A stretch of DNA of 7,050 nucleotides, taken from NCBI GenBank assembly GCA_016763045.1, contig JAESUN010000039.1, positions 1 through 7,050 on the forward strand, read 5' to 3'. Positions 1 through 7,050 of this stretch are shown piece by piece; the first letter of the stretch is position 1; each line of letters begins with the position of its first letter. Below the pieces are notes generated by a model. It did not search any database. It saw only the letters and a list, made by a program, of their open reading frames with translations, and was not told the DNA's origin. A program made the translations under genes and the position numbers. This DNA comes from Opitutaceae bacterium (GTDB lineage Bacteria; Verrucomicrobiota; Verrucomicrobiia; Opitutales; Opitutaceae).

Positions 1-1196
1 CGACGCGCGCACAGGGTGGGTTCATGCGCGATGTTATGAAGCTCAATAGCAAGTCGCGTAACTTCCGTATTTTCAGCCCGGATGAAACCGCGTCGAATCG
101 CTGGGCGGCGCTGTTTGAAGTCACCAAGCGTTGCTCGACAGCAGATATTCTGCCTGGCGACGAGAACATTGCACCGGATGGTCGGGTGATGGAAATGTTG
201 AGTGAACATCAGTGCCAGGGTTGGCTCGAAGGATATCTACTGACCGGGAGACACGGGTTTTTCTCCTGCTATGAAGCCTTCATTCATATCGTTGATTCGA
301 TGTTTAACCAGCATGCTAAGTGGCTCGATGTGACGCGTGACATCGAATGGCGCCAGCCGATCGCCTCGTTGAATTATTTGTTGTCATCGCACGTGTGGCG
401 ACAGGATCACAATGGTTTCAGTCACCAGGATCCGGGCTTTATCGACGTGGTGGTTAACAAGAAGGCCGAGGTTATCCGCGTCTATTTGCCACCCGATGCC
501 AACACATTATTATGCGTAACCGATTATTGCCTACGCAGTCATAATGATATCAATGTCATTGTCGCGGGCAAACAGCCTGAACTGCAGTGGTTGGATATGG
601 ATGCCGCGATTAAGCACACTAGCGCTGGTTTGGGAATATGGGAATGGGCCAGTAATGACGAGGGCGGCGATCCCGATGTAGTAATGGCCTGTTGTGGTGA
701 CGTGCCAACCCTGGAGACACTGGCTGCCGTGAAGATTTTGCGAGAGCAATTTCCTGAACTCAAAATTCGTGTGATTAACGTGGTTGATTTAATGACTCTG
801 CAACCAGAGAGTGAACACTCTCATGGTATTTCAGATAAAGACTATGATGTTCTGTTTACCAAAGATAAGCCGATTATTTTTGCTTATCACGGTTATCCCT
901 GGTTAATTCACCGTCTAACTTATCGGCGCACCAACCACCACAATTTACATGTACGCGGTTACAAGGAAAATGGCACTACAACCACGCCTTTTGATATGGC
1001 TGTGCTAAATGATCTCGACCGGTTTCATTTAGCGGGTGATGTCATCGACCGGGTACCGAGTTTGGGTGCACGCGCAGCTTACGCGAAACAGTTTTTACGT
1101 GACAAGCTCCTTGATCATAAGGCCTACATCGAAAAGTACGGTGAAGACATGCCGGATATTCGTAATTGGAAGTGGGAAGGTGATGCAACAAAGTAA
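1..1196 (+). CDS. xfp: Phosphoketolase (xylulose-5-P / fructose-6-P), C-terminal part, 5' end outside window
   Basis: Thiamine-diphosphate enzyme that splits xylulose 5-phosphate (often also fructose 6-phosphate) with phosphate into acetyl phosphate and glyceraldehyde 3-phosphate (or erythrose 4-phosphate); cytosolic. The frame is open from base 3 with no stop before the ATG at 24, and the codons before it fit the family, so that ATG is internal and the gene is cut by the window edge. About 398 residues are visible of a usual ~790-820, so the middle (pyrimidine-binding) and C-terminal domains are present. Counting from the Met at 24, the block VMEMLSEH (55-62) holds Glu61 (nt 204-206), matching the ThDP-activating Glu479 of Bifidobacterium phosphoketolase. 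QDHN at 127-130 (nt 402-413) is the family's QN loop. [29 protein letters not shown] and [12 protein letters not shown] are further family blocks. The two PROSITE signatures and the catalytic histidines of the N-terminal domain lie outside the window. The C-terminus is intact, ending at TAA 1194-1196. Family assignment is very secure; substrate preference is not decided. Confidence 0.97.
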   Translation, partial: TRAQGGFMRDVMKLNSKSRNFRIFSPDETASNRWAALFEVTKRCSTADILPGDENIAPDGRVMEMLSEHQCQGWLEGYLLTGRHGFFSCYEAFIHIVDSMFNQHAKWLDVTRDIEWRQPIASLNYLLSSHVWRQDHNGFSHQDPGFIDVVVNKKAEVIRVYLPPDANTLLCVTDYCLRSHNDINVIVAGKQPELQWLDMDAAIKHTSAGLGIWEWASNDEGGDPDVVMACCGDVPTLETLAAVKILREQFPELKIRVINVVDLMTLQPESEHSHGISDKDYDVLFTKDKPIIFAYHGYPWLIHRLTYRRTNHHNLHVRGYKENGTTTTPFDMAVLNDLDRFHLAGDVIDRVPSLGARAAYAKQFLRDKLLDHKAYIEKYGEDMPDIRNWKWEGDATK

Positions 1197-1202
1197 CGCT
1201 AT

Positions 1203-1218
1203 GGTGATAAGAGTCACC
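1203..1218. repeat. Small inverted repeat in the xfp-atpD gap
   Basis: GGTGA (1203-1207) and TCACC (1214-1218) are perfect 5-bp arms around a 6-nt centre, lying between the xfp stop and the atpD start. There is no run of T after it, so it is not a standard intrinsic terminator. It could be a weak operator or mRNA hairpin, or chance. The gap (1197-1256) holds no other recognisable element, and I could not find a convincing -35/-10 pair. Confidence 0.2.
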
Positions 1219-1226
1219 TATGTTAA

Positions 1227-3097
<1,871 letters not shown>

Positions 3098-3105
<8 letters not shown>

Positions 3106-3445
3106 CGAACCCAAAGTGAAACCTAAGTCCGGCGAATCCGAGTTTAGCCAACAGGTAGGTGAAATGGCAGCTCGCAAACTCAAGGCGCAACGTTACGTCA
3201 CCAAAACTGTCTGGTCTGGCTTGGGCATGATGGGGCTGATTGGCTGGTCGGTGGTGGTGCCCACATTGCTCGGCGCTGCACTCGGAATCTGGCTGGACGA
3301 GAACTATCTAGGAGAGCATTCCTGGACACTCGCATTGTTGACCATTGGCCTAGTTCTGGGTTGCTTCAATGCCTGGCACTGGGTCATCAGGGAGGATAAA
3401 GAAATACACCAGCACGAGGATGAAGACAATGATGACTATGATTGA
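3098..3445 (+). CDS. atpQ: N-ATPase accessory membrane protein AtpQ (AtpI-related)
   Basis: Small membrane protein of 115 residues characteristic of N-ATPase operons and related to the AtpI / 'F0F1-ATPase gene 1' family, whose members are thought to help assemble the c-ring or handle cations; the exact role is unproven. Two membrane segments are visible: about 44-66 (GLIGWSVVVPTLLGAALGIW) and about 74-97 (TLALLTIGLVLGCFNAWHWV). The N-terminal ~40 residues are polar and basic near the membrane (ARKLKAQR). The C-terminus is strikingly acidic, ending EDEDNDDYD. The start overlaps atpC by 8 nt with only a weak GAG 7 nt upstream, suggesting translational coupling. The identity rests on the GWSVVVPTLLG block, two-helix shape and position between atpC and atpR. 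Confidence 0.9.
3416..3420 (+). promoter_or_regulatory. Ribosome binding site deciding the atpR start
   Basis: GAGGA lies inside atpQ, 8 nt before the ATG at 3429. It supports that ATG (or the adjacent one at 3432) over earlier in-frame ATGs at 3369 and 3420. Another purine-rich stretch, GGAGGA at 3391-3396, has no start codon at useful spacing. Confidence 0.6.
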
Positions 3446-3752
3446 AATTTTAGATATAGCAATCGCTTTCACAGAAGGCGCTTTACTCGGCGTATTTTTT
3501 TTCGTGGGTCTCTGGTTGACGGTGCGTAAGCTGGAATCATTTCAACCGGCCGCGCTCTTGTTTTTAGGTAGCATGCTGCTGCGAATCGGAATAGTTGTAT
3601 TGGGATTTTATTTTATTCTTGACGACAACTGGCAGCACTTACTGGCGGGTTTACTTGGATTTACTCTTGCTCGCATTATGATTCTGCGGCTTACCCGCAG
3701 GATGGAGCAATCAAACCAATTGATAAATAAGGCTCCGAGTCATGAATCTTAG
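3429..3752 (+). CDS. atpR: N-ATPase membrane subunit AtpR
   Basis: Small membrane protein found only in N-ATPase operons; proposed in the literature to work with the c subunits, with no settled mechanism. With the start at 3429 it has 107 residues; the frame is open back to an ATG at 3369, but that stretch is out-of-frame atpQ sequence with no membrane character. Three membrane segments are seen: about 7-31 (IAIAFTEGALLGVFFFVGLW), 42-64 (ALLFLGSMLLRIGIVVLGFY) and 69-86 (HLLAGLLGFTLARIMIL). Charged residues lie inside them: Glu16 in the first, Arg52 in the middle of the second and Arg82 in the third. The tail from about 87 is basic then polar. It overlaps atpQ by 17 nt and atpB by 11 nt. Family assignment comes from topology, the buried arginines and position; confidence in the exact start is moderate. 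Confidence 0.88.
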   Translation: MMTMIEILDIAIAFTEGALLGVFFFVGLWLTVRKLESFQPAALLFLGSMLLRIGIVVLGFYFILDDNWQHLLAGLLGFTLARIMILRLTRRMEQSNQLINKAPSHES

Positions 3753-4458
3753 TCCTGATCAGGTTGTTTTCTGGCAGATGGGTTTTTTCAAACTCAATGC
3801 CACAATCGCTTACACTTGGGCTCTGATGATTGTGTTGGTGCTCGGTTCAAAACTCGTTACGCGTAAACTTTCCACGCAGTTGCAACGTTCCCGCTGGCAG
3901 AATTTGCTGGAAATTATCGTCACCGGCATCAAGCAGCAGGTCAGCGAGGTGGGTCTTCAGCAGCCGGAAAAATATATCGGTTTTCTGGGCACACTGTTTC
4001 TGTTTGTCGCCATGGCGAGCCTATTCACGATTATTCCTGGCTATGAACCACCAACAGGTTCACTCTCGACCAGTGCCGCGCTGGCGATCTGTGTGCTTGT
4101 GGCTGTGCCTTTGTATGGTATCGAGGAGAGTGGGCTGACTGAATATCTTCGAGCTTACATGAAACCGACGTTTTTCATGCTGCCTTTCAATATTATCAGC
4201 GAGCTTTCGCGCACCCTGGCTCTGGCAGTGCGCCTGTTTGGCAACATGATGAGCGGCACCATGATACTCGCCATTTTACTGACCATCACGCCGTTCCTCT
4301 TCCCGATTGTGATGAGCGCGCTTGGGCTGCTGACTGGCATGGTGCAGGCATATATCTTCAGCATTTTGGCCACGGTTTACATCGCCGCTGCCACACGAGT
4401 CCACAAGCCCAAAATAGAGTCACATAAAAAACTTTTAAACAACGACGACGACAATTAA
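3742..4458 (+). CDS. atpB: N-ATPase subunit a
   Basis: Membrane stator subunit forming the ion half-channels next to the c-ring; 238 residues. It is hydrophobic with about five membrane helices: about 22-38, 78-98, 112-130, 145-185 (long helical region) and 188-217. The essential stator arginine is Arg164 in LALAVRLFGNMMSG (E. coli Arg210 in LRLFGN). The last helix GLLTGMVQAYIFSILATVYI carries Gln202 (E. coli Gln252 region). Glu154 in SELSRTLAL and Glu128-Glu129 are candidate polar groups along the ion path. It is shorter than the E. coli protein (271), mainly at the N-terminus. The C-terminal tail is polar and ends NNDDDN. The start has AAGG at 3729-3732, 9 nt upstream, and overlaps atpR by 11 nt. 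No frameshift is seen. Confidence 0.96.
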   Translation: MNLSPDQVVFWQMGFFKLNATIAYTWALMIVLVLGSKLVTRKLSTQLQRSRWQNLLEIIVTGIKQQVSEVGLQQPEKYIGFLGTLFLFVAMASLFTIIPGYEPPTGSLSTSAALAICVLVAVPLYGIEESGLTEYLRAYMKPTFFMLPFNIISELSRTLALAVRLFGNMMSGTMILAILLTITPFLFPIVMSALGLLTGMVQAYIFSILATVYIAAATRVHKPKIESHKKLLNNDDDN

Positions 4459-4464
4459 AGGAGA
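4457..4464 (+). promoter_or_regulatory. Strong ribosome binding site for atpE
   Basis: AAAGGAGA overlaps the atpB stop codon and ends 4 nt before the atpE ATG. It is the closest match to the full anti-16S sequence in the operon and likely raises synthesis of the c subunit, needed in many copies per complex. Confidence 0.8.
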
Positions 4465-4468
4465 TACT

Positions 4469-4750
4469 ATGGATTACATGACTATTATTGCGGTGGTATC
4501 AATTTTCACTGCAGGTATTACCATCGCCATCGGGGTCATCGGGCCTTCACTGGGCGAAGGCAGAGCAGTTGCAGCCGCGTTGACATCACTGGCTCAGCAG
4601 CCTGATGCGTCCGCCACCATTACCCGCACACTATTTGTCGGTCTGGCGATGATTGAATCGACGGCCATCTACTGCTTCGTGGTCTCGATGATTCTTATTT
4701 TTGCCAATCCGTTCTGGAATTACGCCATCGCTCAGGCCGCAGGAAAATAA
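4469..4750 (+). CDS. atpE: N-ATPase subunit c (rotor ring)
   Basis: Proteolipid that forms the rotating ion-carrying ring; 93 residues in a two-helix hairpin. Helix 1 (about 5-39) contains GPSLGEGRAVAA with Glu30 at the place of Gln32 of the Ilyobacter tartaricus Na+ c subunit. The polar loop is LAQQPDAS (41-48), with Gln where most c subunits have the Arg of R-Q-P. Helix 2 (about 52-80) has the main carboxylate Glu63 in MIESTAIYCF, followed by Ser64, Thr65 and Tyr68, equivalent to the Na+ ligands Glu65, Ser66, Thr67 and Tyr70. The ending ANPFWNYAIAQAAGK includes the ANPFW block typical of N-ATPases. A two-carboxylate site is therefore visible, but Na+ versus H+ specificity is inferred, not proven. 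A strong RBS precedes it; a gap of 10 nt separates it from atpB and 3 nt from atpF. Confidence 0.97.
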   Translation: MDYMTIIAVVSIFTAGITIAIGVIGPSLGEGRAVAAALTSLAQQPDASATITRTLFVGLAMIESTAIYCFVVSMILIFANPFWNYAIAQAAGK

Positions 4751-4753
4751 GTC

Positions 4754-5584
4754 ATGTTGATCGACTGGTTTACCGTTATTGCGCAAGTCGTCAATTTTTT
4801 AATTCTGGTGTGGTTGTTGAAGCATTTTCTGTATCAGCCAATCCTTAATGCCATTGATGCGCGTGAGAAACGTATCGCTAGCGAAATTGCAGAGGCTGAT
4901 GCGAAGAAGACTGAAGCCGTGAAAGAACGCGACGAGTTTCGGCAAAAGAACGAGACGTTCGACCAGCAACGCAGCGCACACATGAATCAGGTAATGGAAG
5001 AGGCGAAAACAGAACGTGCCCAGTTGCTCGATGCCGCGCGACTGGAGTCAGAAGACTTGCGAACCAGGTTACAGGCTGCACTTAAAAACGAACAACACTG
5101 CCTGAATGATGCACTCAGTCTGCGCGCATGCGAAGAAGTGTTTGCCATTGCCCGTAAAGTGCTTACTGAGCTTGCCGGAACAACATTGGAAGAACGCATG
5201 ACAGAGATTTTTCTTGCTCGTTTGCGTGAGTTGAACGATGCCGAGATGGCCGGTTTGAAGTCAGCATTTTTAGCATCAAACAGCCCGTTGTTGGTGCGTA
5301 CAGCCTTTGAACTGCCCACGGAACAATGCGCTGCTATTGAAGCCGCCAGCAAAGAAATACTGGGCAGTGATAAACAGCTTAAGTTCGAGACTGCGCCGGA
5401 TCTGATCAGTGGTATTGAGATCATCGTGGATGGCCAGAAGATAGCGTGGAGTATTGCCGGTTATCTGGCCTCGCTGGCAAAGAGCGTCGACAGCCTGTTG
5501 AAAACCCCAGACAATCTTCAGTCCAAAGATGAAATTATAGATATAGCGGATGCTGCGCAGGAAATCGATGAAAATAGAGCCTGA
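4754..5584 (+). CDS. atpF: N-ATPase subunit b with delta-like C-terminal domain
   Basis: Peripheral-stalk subunit of 276 residues, against about 156 in E. coli. A single membrane helix at about 5-25 ([18 protein letters not shown]) is followed by [16 protein letters not shown] and a long charged, Ala/Glu/Lys-rich coiled coil to about 170. Residues about 178-250 look like the C-terminal domain of the delta subunit: a beta strand VRTAFELP, a helix [11 protein letters not shown], then [25 protein letters not shown], which parallels the delta pattern with a GV-I strand, D-x-VIDGSV and RGRLE-L. The N-terminal six-helix domain of delta, which binds the top of alpha, is not present. The acidic tail from 255 is probably flexible. 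AGGA at 4741-4744 is 9 nt before the start, and the end overlaps atpA by 17 nt. Automatic annotation may call this 'subunit delta' or 'subunit b'; the gene position and membrane helix support atpF. Confidence 0.93.
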   Translation: MLIDWFTVIAQVVNFLILVWLLKHFLYQPILNAIDAREKRIASEIAEADAKKTEAVKERDEFRQKNETFDQQRSAHMNQVMEEAKTERAQLLDAARLESEDLRTRLQAALKNEQHCLNDALSLRACEEVFAIARKVLTELAGTTLEERMTEIFLARLRELNDAEMAGLKSAFLASNSPLLVRTAFELPTEQCAAIEAASKEILGSDKQLKFETAPDLISGIEIIVDGQKIAWSIAGYLASLAKSVDSLLKTPDNLQSKDEIIDIADAAQEIDENRA

Positions 5585-7050
5585 TAATCTGCAGGATGTG
5601 TTCGACAACGCGTTCTCGGACATGCGTCAGGCGCGTCAATCTTTTGTGCTGGAACTGGAACCGCGTGAAGTAGGCATCATCACCAGTATCGCCACCGGCA
5701 TTGCAATAGTATCTGGTCTTCCTGGTGTTGGTTTTGAAGAAGTGCTCAGGTTTCCAGGTGATATCTATGGTATTGCCTTCAACGTCGATGAAGACGAAAT
5801 CGGTGCTGTGCTACTCGGAGACTACTGGCACCTGCAGGCAGGTGATGAAGTCGAACGTCGGGGGCACGTCGTTGATGTGCCGGTGGGGGAAGGGTTGATC
5901 GGGCGAATTATAAACCCAATGGGTCTACCTCTGGACGGTAAAGGCAGAGTGAATTCCAGTGCACGATTACCTGTCGAACGACCCTCTGCCGCTATAATGG
6001 ATCGTGCACCTGTTACCGTACCCTTACAAACAGGTATAAAAGTGATCGATGCACTGATTCCTGTCGGTCGTGGACAGCGCGAATTAATTCTTGGTGACCG
6101 ACAGACAGGCAAGACGGCCATCGCACTGGATACGATACTGAATCAACGTGACCAGAATGTTGTGTGTGTGTATTGTGCCATTGGTCAACGTGCTTCTGGT
6201 GTGGCCAAAGTTATTGCGACTTTACGCGAACAGGGTGCTTTAGACTACACCATTGTTGTGGTTGCCGAAGGCAATGATCCACCTGGGCTGGCATATATCG
6301 CACCCTATGCTGCGACCAGTATTGCAGAGTATTTCATGCAGCAAGGTCGAGATGTACTGGTTGTCTATGATGATCTCACACACCATGCGCGTGCCTATCG
6401 TGAGTTATCACTGCTATTACGTCGTCCACCCGGACGCGAGGCATTTCCCGGTGATATTTTTTATATTCATTCACGCTTACTGGAACGTGCAACCCACTTA
6501 CGTGAGGAACTCGGTGGTGGCTCGTTGACCGCGCTGCCTATTATCGAAACTGAAGCACAGGATATTTCGGCGTATATTCCAACGAATCTGATATCGATTA
6601 CGGATGGACAAATTTATCTTTCACCTTCTTTGTTTGAGCTTGGTGTGCTACCTGCGGTCGATGTCGGTAAATCTGTTTCGCGAGTCGGCGGCAAAGCACA
6701 ACGTGCAGCTTACCGTGCTGTAGCTGCAGATCTTAAGCTGGCTTATGCACAGTTCGAGGAGTTGGAAACCTTTGCACGGTTTGGCGCGCGGCTGGATGAC
6801 AGTACGCTGAAAATTATCGAGCACGGCCGGCGCATTCGGGCCTGCCTCAATCAGCCAGAATTTACCCCGGTGTCCATGGTTGGGCAAATTGCGGTTCTAC
6901 TGGCATTGACCGCGAAACTGTTTGATGAAATACCATTGGAGCAGATGCTCGCTGCCGAGCACGCGGTACGCGCTGCCGCCGCGGACATTCCTGCCGAGAT
7001 AGGTGCGCGATTCGCGAGCGCCAATAAATTAAGCGACGAAGATCGCACCG
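5568..7050 (+). CDS. atpA: N-ATPase subunit alpha, 3' end outside window
   Basis: Non-catalytic nucleotide-binding subunit of the head. I translated the frame from ATG 5568; it stays open to the right edge (494 full codons, family about 500-515), so only a few C-terminal residues are missing. AGGAA at 5559-5563 lies 4 nt before the start, which overlaps atpF by 17 nt. Motifs: beta-barrel up to about 105 with [39 protein letters not shown] at 105-123; P-loop GDRQTGKT at 176-183; Walker B VVYDDL with Asp268-Asp269; [15 protein letters not shown] at 282-296; and the arginine finger Arg372 in [10 protein letters not shown]. The segment [14 protein letters not shown] (311-324) lacks about eight residues present in the standard alpha. 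ADP-contact loop residues differ (AEGNDPPGL instead of ATASESAAL). All functional motifs are intact. gamma (atpG) should follow directly after it. Confidence 0.96.
   Translation, partial: MKIEPDNLQDVFDNAFSDMRQARQSFVLELEPREVGIITSIATGIAIVSGLPGVGFEEVLRFPGDIYGIAFNVDEDEIGAVLLGDYWHLQAGDEVERRGHVVDVPVGEGLIGRIINPMGLPLDGKGRVNSSARLPVERPSAAIMDRAPVTVPLQTGIKVIDALIPVGRGQRELILGDRQTGKTAIALDTILNQRDQNVVCVYCAIGQRASGVAKVIATLREQGALDYTIVVVAEGNDPPGLAYIAPYAATSIAEYFMQQGRDVLVVYDDLTHHARAYRELSLLLRRPPGREAFPGDIFYIHSRLLERATHLREELGGGSLTALPIIETEAQDISAYIPTNLISITDGQIYLSPSLFELGVLPAVDVGKSVSRVGGKAQRAAYRAVAADLKLAYAQFEELETFARFGARLDDSTLKIIEHGRRIRACLNQPEFTPVSMVGQIAVLLALTAKLFDEIPLEQMLAAEHAVRAAAADIPAEIGARFASANKLSDEDRT

Noticed and set aside
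24..1196. Phosphoketolase beginning at ATG 24 as a short, complete gene
   Set aside because: The frame is open to the window edge, the upstream codons fit the family, and half of the enzyme would be missing; it is a partial gene cut by the window.
3444..5547. Near-identical 17-base string at 3444-3460 and 5531-5547 (16 of 17 match)
   Set aside because: Both copies lie in coding sequence and encode similar short peptides (EILDIA / EIIDIA); no other repeat structure is around them, so chance is the simplest reading.
6253..6528. 91-codon + strand open frame inside atpA
   Set aside because: It is out of frame with the alpha subunit, whose translation is continuous and carries all family motifs; there is no frameshift here.
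5585..7050. Alpha subunit as a pseudogene because no stop is seen
   Set aside because: The frame simply runs out of the window; the P-loop, Walker B and arginine finger are intact.

Overview
The window holds the 3' half of a phosphoketolase gene followed by nearly all of an N-ATPase operon. N-ATPase is the alternative, horizontally spread form of the bacterial F-type rotary ATPase. All genes are on the + strand and tightly packed. The gene order is (xfp partial)-atpD-atpC-atpQ-atpR-atpB-atpE-atpF-atpA (cut by the right edge). This matches the published atpDCQRBEFAG order of N-ATPases, so atpG (gamma) is expected just beyond the window. No RNA gene, insertion sequence, CRISPR array or convincing terminator was seen.

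Layout. Bases 1-1196 encode the C-terminal ~398 residues of a D-xylulose-5-phosphate/fructose-6-phosphate phosphoketolase. Its beginning lies to the left of the window. A gap of about 60 nt (1197-1256) has no recognisable terminator and no strong promoter. Bases 1257-3105 encode the catalytic beta subunit and epsilon. Bases 3098-3752 encode two small membrane proteins, AtpQ and AtpR, that mark this ATPase type. Bases 3742-5584 encode the membrane/stator subunits a, c and b. Bases 5568-7050 encode alpha, still open at the edge. Most neighbouring genes overlap by 8-17 nt, which suggests translational coupling. The exception is atpE (c subunit), which has a 10-nt gap and the strongest Shine-Dalgarno sequence of the operon, fitting the many c copies needed per complex.

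How the genes work together. Beta and alpha form the ATP-hydrolysing hexamer. Epsilon, with the unseen gamma, forms the central stalk. The c subunits form the ion-carrying rotor and subunit a supplies the stator arginine. AtpF is a b subunit whose C-terminus resembles the C-terminal part of the delta subunit, and no separate atpH lies in the window. The c subunit has a Glu in each helix at the ion site plus Ser-Thr and Tyr ligands. That is a Na+-type ligand set, but an N-ATPase of Burkholderia pseudomallei was reported to be H+-specific, so the ion is not settled by sequence. The likely role is ATP-driven ion export alongside a separate housekeeping F-type ATP synthase elsewhere in the genome. 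The phosphoketolase upstream makes acetyl phosphate, which could be turned into ATP by acetate kinase; a functional link is only an inference.

Organism. Base composition looks close to 50% GC, and the proteins resemble those of Proteobacteria, most likely Gamma- or Betaproteobacteria. A methylotroph, ammonia oxidiser or other marine/halotolerant autotroph would fit both phosphoketolase and N-ATPase, but the genus cannot be named from this window. The system is a known one; nothing here is a clearly undescribed system.
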